Shown piece after piece: positions 5,204 through 8,289 of a stretch of 8,289 nt of DNA (the stretch's first letter is position 1; the number at the start of each line of letters is the position of its first letter). The stretch lies in assembly GCA_030147065.1 (NCBI GenBank), contig JASLAP010000354.1:1-8289 (forward strand), written 5' to 3'. The position numbers were made by a program, and so were the translations under genes. Under the pieces are notes generated by a model. The model saw only the letters and a program-made list of their open reading frames with translations. It ran no database searches and was not told the origin of the DNA. The DNA is from Pseudonocardia sp. GTDB taxonomy: Bacteria; Actinomycetota; Actinomycetes; Mycobacteriales; Pseudonocardiaceae.

Positions 5204-6130
5204 TCAGAGGCCGTAGACGCGCACCCAGTCGATCTCCATCCGGACCTCCGGCGGGGTGCGCCCGTCCAGGGCGGGGGTCCAGCCGTCGTCGGACGGCCCG
5301 ACGTCCTGCTGGACGACCAGGTGCATGGGGCGGGTGGGGATGTGCGCCGGATCGGTGGTCCGGAAGACCTCCTGGCCGTCGACGAACCCCGCGACGTGGT
5401 CGGGGGTCCACTCGACGGCGTAGGTGCGCCACTCGGTGAAGTCGCCGACGACGGTGCTGCCGACCTGGTCGTTCTCCGCGCCGAAGTGCACCACGAAGTT
5501 GGTCTCGGCGCGGTCGGGATCGGGGGTGTCCAGGAAGTCGATCTCCCCGCCCTCCGGCCAGTCCTCGGCGTCCGGCCACAGCAGCACGGCCGGCCGGTAG
5601 CCGGCCCCGGGCTCGGTGCGGGCCCGCACCTCCCACCGGCCGTGGGTCTGGCCGGGCAGCCAGGCCACCCCGCCGGACTGCAGGCCGCGAGCGGTGACGG
5701 TCAGCACCCCGTCGACCACCGACAGGCTGTCCTCCGACCGGCTGCCGTTGCCGCCGGCGGCACCGCCCGTGTAGGGGAACCAGAACGCCGGGCCGAGCAC
5801 CGGGGCGTCGAACTCGTCGGCGGCCACCAGGGGCCAGCCGCCGACCACCGCGGCCTCGGTGCCGGCCGGCACGGCGGGGTCCAGGGCGATCCGGTCGGCG
5901 CCCAGGGCCGTGCTCGCACTCGCCCGGTCCTCGTCCTCGCGGTCCTCGGCGGCGGCGACGCGCGGTGGTGCGTCCGCCGCCGGGTCCGGCCAGAACCCGA
6001 CCACCAGGGCGAACGCCCCGACCACCCCCACGAGCGTGGCGAGCAGCAGGGTCAGGACGACCGTCCCCCAGCTCGAGCCGGGCCGATCGTGGTGCGGGGG
6101 GACGACCGCGATCTCCTGCGTGTCGGGCAC
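5204..6130 (-). CDS. Membrane-anchored GH16 family protein with altered acid/base residue
   Basis: A glycoside hydrolase family 16 (beta-jelly-roll, laminarinase/endoglucanase-type) domain anchored outside the cell. The 308-residue protein has a short cytoplasmic N-terminus (1-20), one membrane helix (22-46), an acidic Ala-rich linker (50-95) and the GH16 domain (about 99-308). The active-site strand reads [11 protein letters not shown]: nucleophile E196 and assisting D198 are present, but the family's acid/base Glu (ExDxxE) is D201, encoded by GAC where GAG would be expected. It is close to the neighbouring GH16 protein throughout (shared [26 protein letters not shown]). Activity may be reduced or lost; it may bind glycan instead. 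Start: GTG at 6130, 6 nt after a TAGGGT -10, so probably leaderless. It lies 202 bp downstream of its paralogue, with a hairpin after the stop. Substrate unknown. Confidence 0.9.
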
Positions 6131-6136
6131 GGGCGC

Positions 6137-6142
6137 ACCCTA
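6137..6142 (-). promoter_or_regulatory. -10 element for leaderless transcript of first GH16 gene
   Basis: TAGGGT on the minus strand followed by 6 nt (GCGCCC) and the GTG at 6130. There is no Shine-Dalgarno. It implies that the two GH16 genes can be transcribed separately. Confidence 0.45.
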
Positions 6143-6332
6143 GGACGGGCGACCGCTGCCGTGGGCCCGACGCGGCGAGCGCCGGCCGGGTCTGCGCCAG
6201 CCCGACGAGAACTTCCGGCGAACGGTGGGCGACATCGGGGTGCCGGGCGGGTGGCGCCGTTCCCGTCCGGGTTGCTGCCGTTGGCCGCTCCGCCGGGATG
6301 CCGGGGGACCGACGGGTAACGGGGCGAGCGCA
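6143..6332. other. Intergenic region between the two GH16 genes
   Basis: About 190 bp without a convincing gene. The minus strand downstream of the second GH16 stop shows no strong hairpin to my eye and no remnant of a further protein domain. The frames crossing it are Arg/Pro-rich in the manner of non-coding shadows. It contains only the -10 element next to the first GH16 gene. Confidence 0.5.
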
Positions 6333-7540
<1,208 letters not shown>

Positions 7541-7544
<4 letters not shown>

Positions 7545-8289
7545 AGCGGGCCTCCTGTGGTTCGGTGCGATCCGGTGGGTCGGTCGGGCGCGGGTGTCCG
7601 CGCGGCCCCCATCCACCCGCCGTCCGGCCGATCGGCGGCGAGGTTGCGGGCCTCGATGGCGTCGTCGTCCTCGGCGGGCGCGGTGGCGGGCCCGCGCGCG
7701 CGGCCCGCGTCGCGCTCCGGGAACCAGCGGGTGGACCGGGTGGGCCGCGCCGGGCGGACCGGACCCAGCGGCGCACTCCCCGGCACGGTCGGCCGCGGGC
7801 GAGGCGGCTTCGAGCCAGCACCGGCCCGTGTAGCCGGCCTCGCAGTTGGCGACAGGCCTTTCGAGGCTGCGGTCTGGCCAGCGTCGCGACGTTGCGCGGA
7901 TTCCGCGAGGGCGTGCCGGCCGACCTGCGGCCGGGCGGTCGGCGGACCGGCCGGGGCCGGTACCTGCTCGATGCCCACGGCGCCGGCTGCCGACCGGGCC
8001 GTCCCTCCGACGCTGGTCGCCGCGGCCGCGGGCGCGTGCGCCGACGGACCCTCCGCCCGGTTGTGGACCGGAGGGCGATCGGCGTCGTGCCGTCCGGCCC
8101 CGGGCGCGGACCGCGCCTCCCCGGCGCCGGCCGGGTCGGGCCGGATCTCGGCCTCGGCGGCGCTGCCGGACGACGCGCCGGCCACCGGAGTGACGGCGGC
8201 TGCGGGCGCGGGGTCCAGGACGGCATGCGGCTCGTCGCTCCCTGCGTCGCGAGAAGCGGGAACGGCGGCGGGAGCGGGCGGCTGCGGTG
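7541..8289 (-). CDS. Ala/Pro-rich protein, 3' part (runs off window edge)
   Basis: Partial gene: the frame is open from the right edge to the TGA at 7541-7543, giving the last 248 residues; the start is outside the window (GTG 8185 is an internal possibility). The visible part is low-complexity, rich in Ala, Pro, Gly and Arg, with no membrane helix, signal peptide or recognisable domain; only the stretch around EDDDAIEARNLAADRPDGG looks more ordered. I do not recognise it. Evidence that it is coding: its stop overlaps the GTG of the downstream GH16 gene as GTGA, and it contains that gene's AGGAGG site. Third-position GC is lower than in its neighbours: by eye about 65% over one 26-codon stretch (7800-7880) and about 76% near the right edge. 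This fits a weakly constrained disordered tail, or foreign origin. It could be the tail of a cell-envelope or polysaccharide protein, a guess from context only. Confidence 0.55.
7551..7556 (-). promoter_or_regulatory. Ribosome binding site of second GH16 gene
   Basis: A perfect AGGAGG on the minus strand with a 6-nt spacer (CCCGCT) to the GTG at 7544. It decides that start over the longer frame beginning at 7616 and lies within the last codons of the upstream gene. Confidence 0.85.

Noticed and set aside
5114..6319. 401-codon plus-strand open frame opposite the first GH16 gene
   Set aside because: Antisense shadow rich in Gly, Arg, Val and Pro, with no motif. It only happens to begin within the candidate small RNA.

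Overview
The window is about 8.3 kb of very GC-rich DNA, tightly packed with genes, with GTG starts, overlapping stop/start codons and TANNNT -10 elements placed so that transcripts would be leaderless. This points to a high-GC actinomycete. Gene content (DUF2505, DUF2530, an Ig-like L,D-transpeptidase, tandem GH16 enzymes) would suit the Geodermatophilaceae or a related family, but that placement is an inference.

Layout. Minus strand, 5-1431: purU (formyltetrahydrofolate deformylase) preceded by a DUF2505 gene. They diverge from murB (1456-2493, plus) across 24 bp that hold two overlapping, opposite -10 elements. murB is followed by a secreted Ig-like/YkuD L,D-transpeptidase (2582-3772) and a 68-residue acidic protein (3814-4020). 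These converge on a minus-strand SDR (4028-4765), with a hairpin at the junction. Continuing leftward on the minus strand, the SDR is preceded by a two-helix DUF2530 membrane protein (4785-5036). Next comes a 167-bp gap with a near-perfect DtxR/IdeR iron box and a 16-bp-stem hairpin. Then come two tandem GH16 glycosidases (5204-6130 and 6333-7544), and finally the 3' part of an Ala/Pro-rich gene that runs off the right edge (7541->8289) and overlaps the second GH16 by GTGA.

How the genes fit together. murB and the L,D-transpeptidase both act on peptidoglycan (precursor synthesis and 3-3 cross-linking). The two GH16 paralogues are exported or membrane-anchored glycan hydrolases. The membrane-proximal one has Asp in place of the acid/base Glu of the ExDxxE motif. 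The other keeps the full motif and carries a long acidic tail ending in a (Ser-Gly)16 tract encoded by a nearly 17-copy perfect hexanucleotide repeat. purU supplies formate from formyl-THF for purine synthesis.

The most unusual signals are the iron box lying on the -10 of a plus-strand promoter that has no protein gene downstream but does have a strong hairpin (candidate iron-repressed small RNA), the altered GH16 active site, and the in-frame hexamer repeat tail. I found no CRISPR array, tRNA, rRNA, insertion sequence or phage gene.
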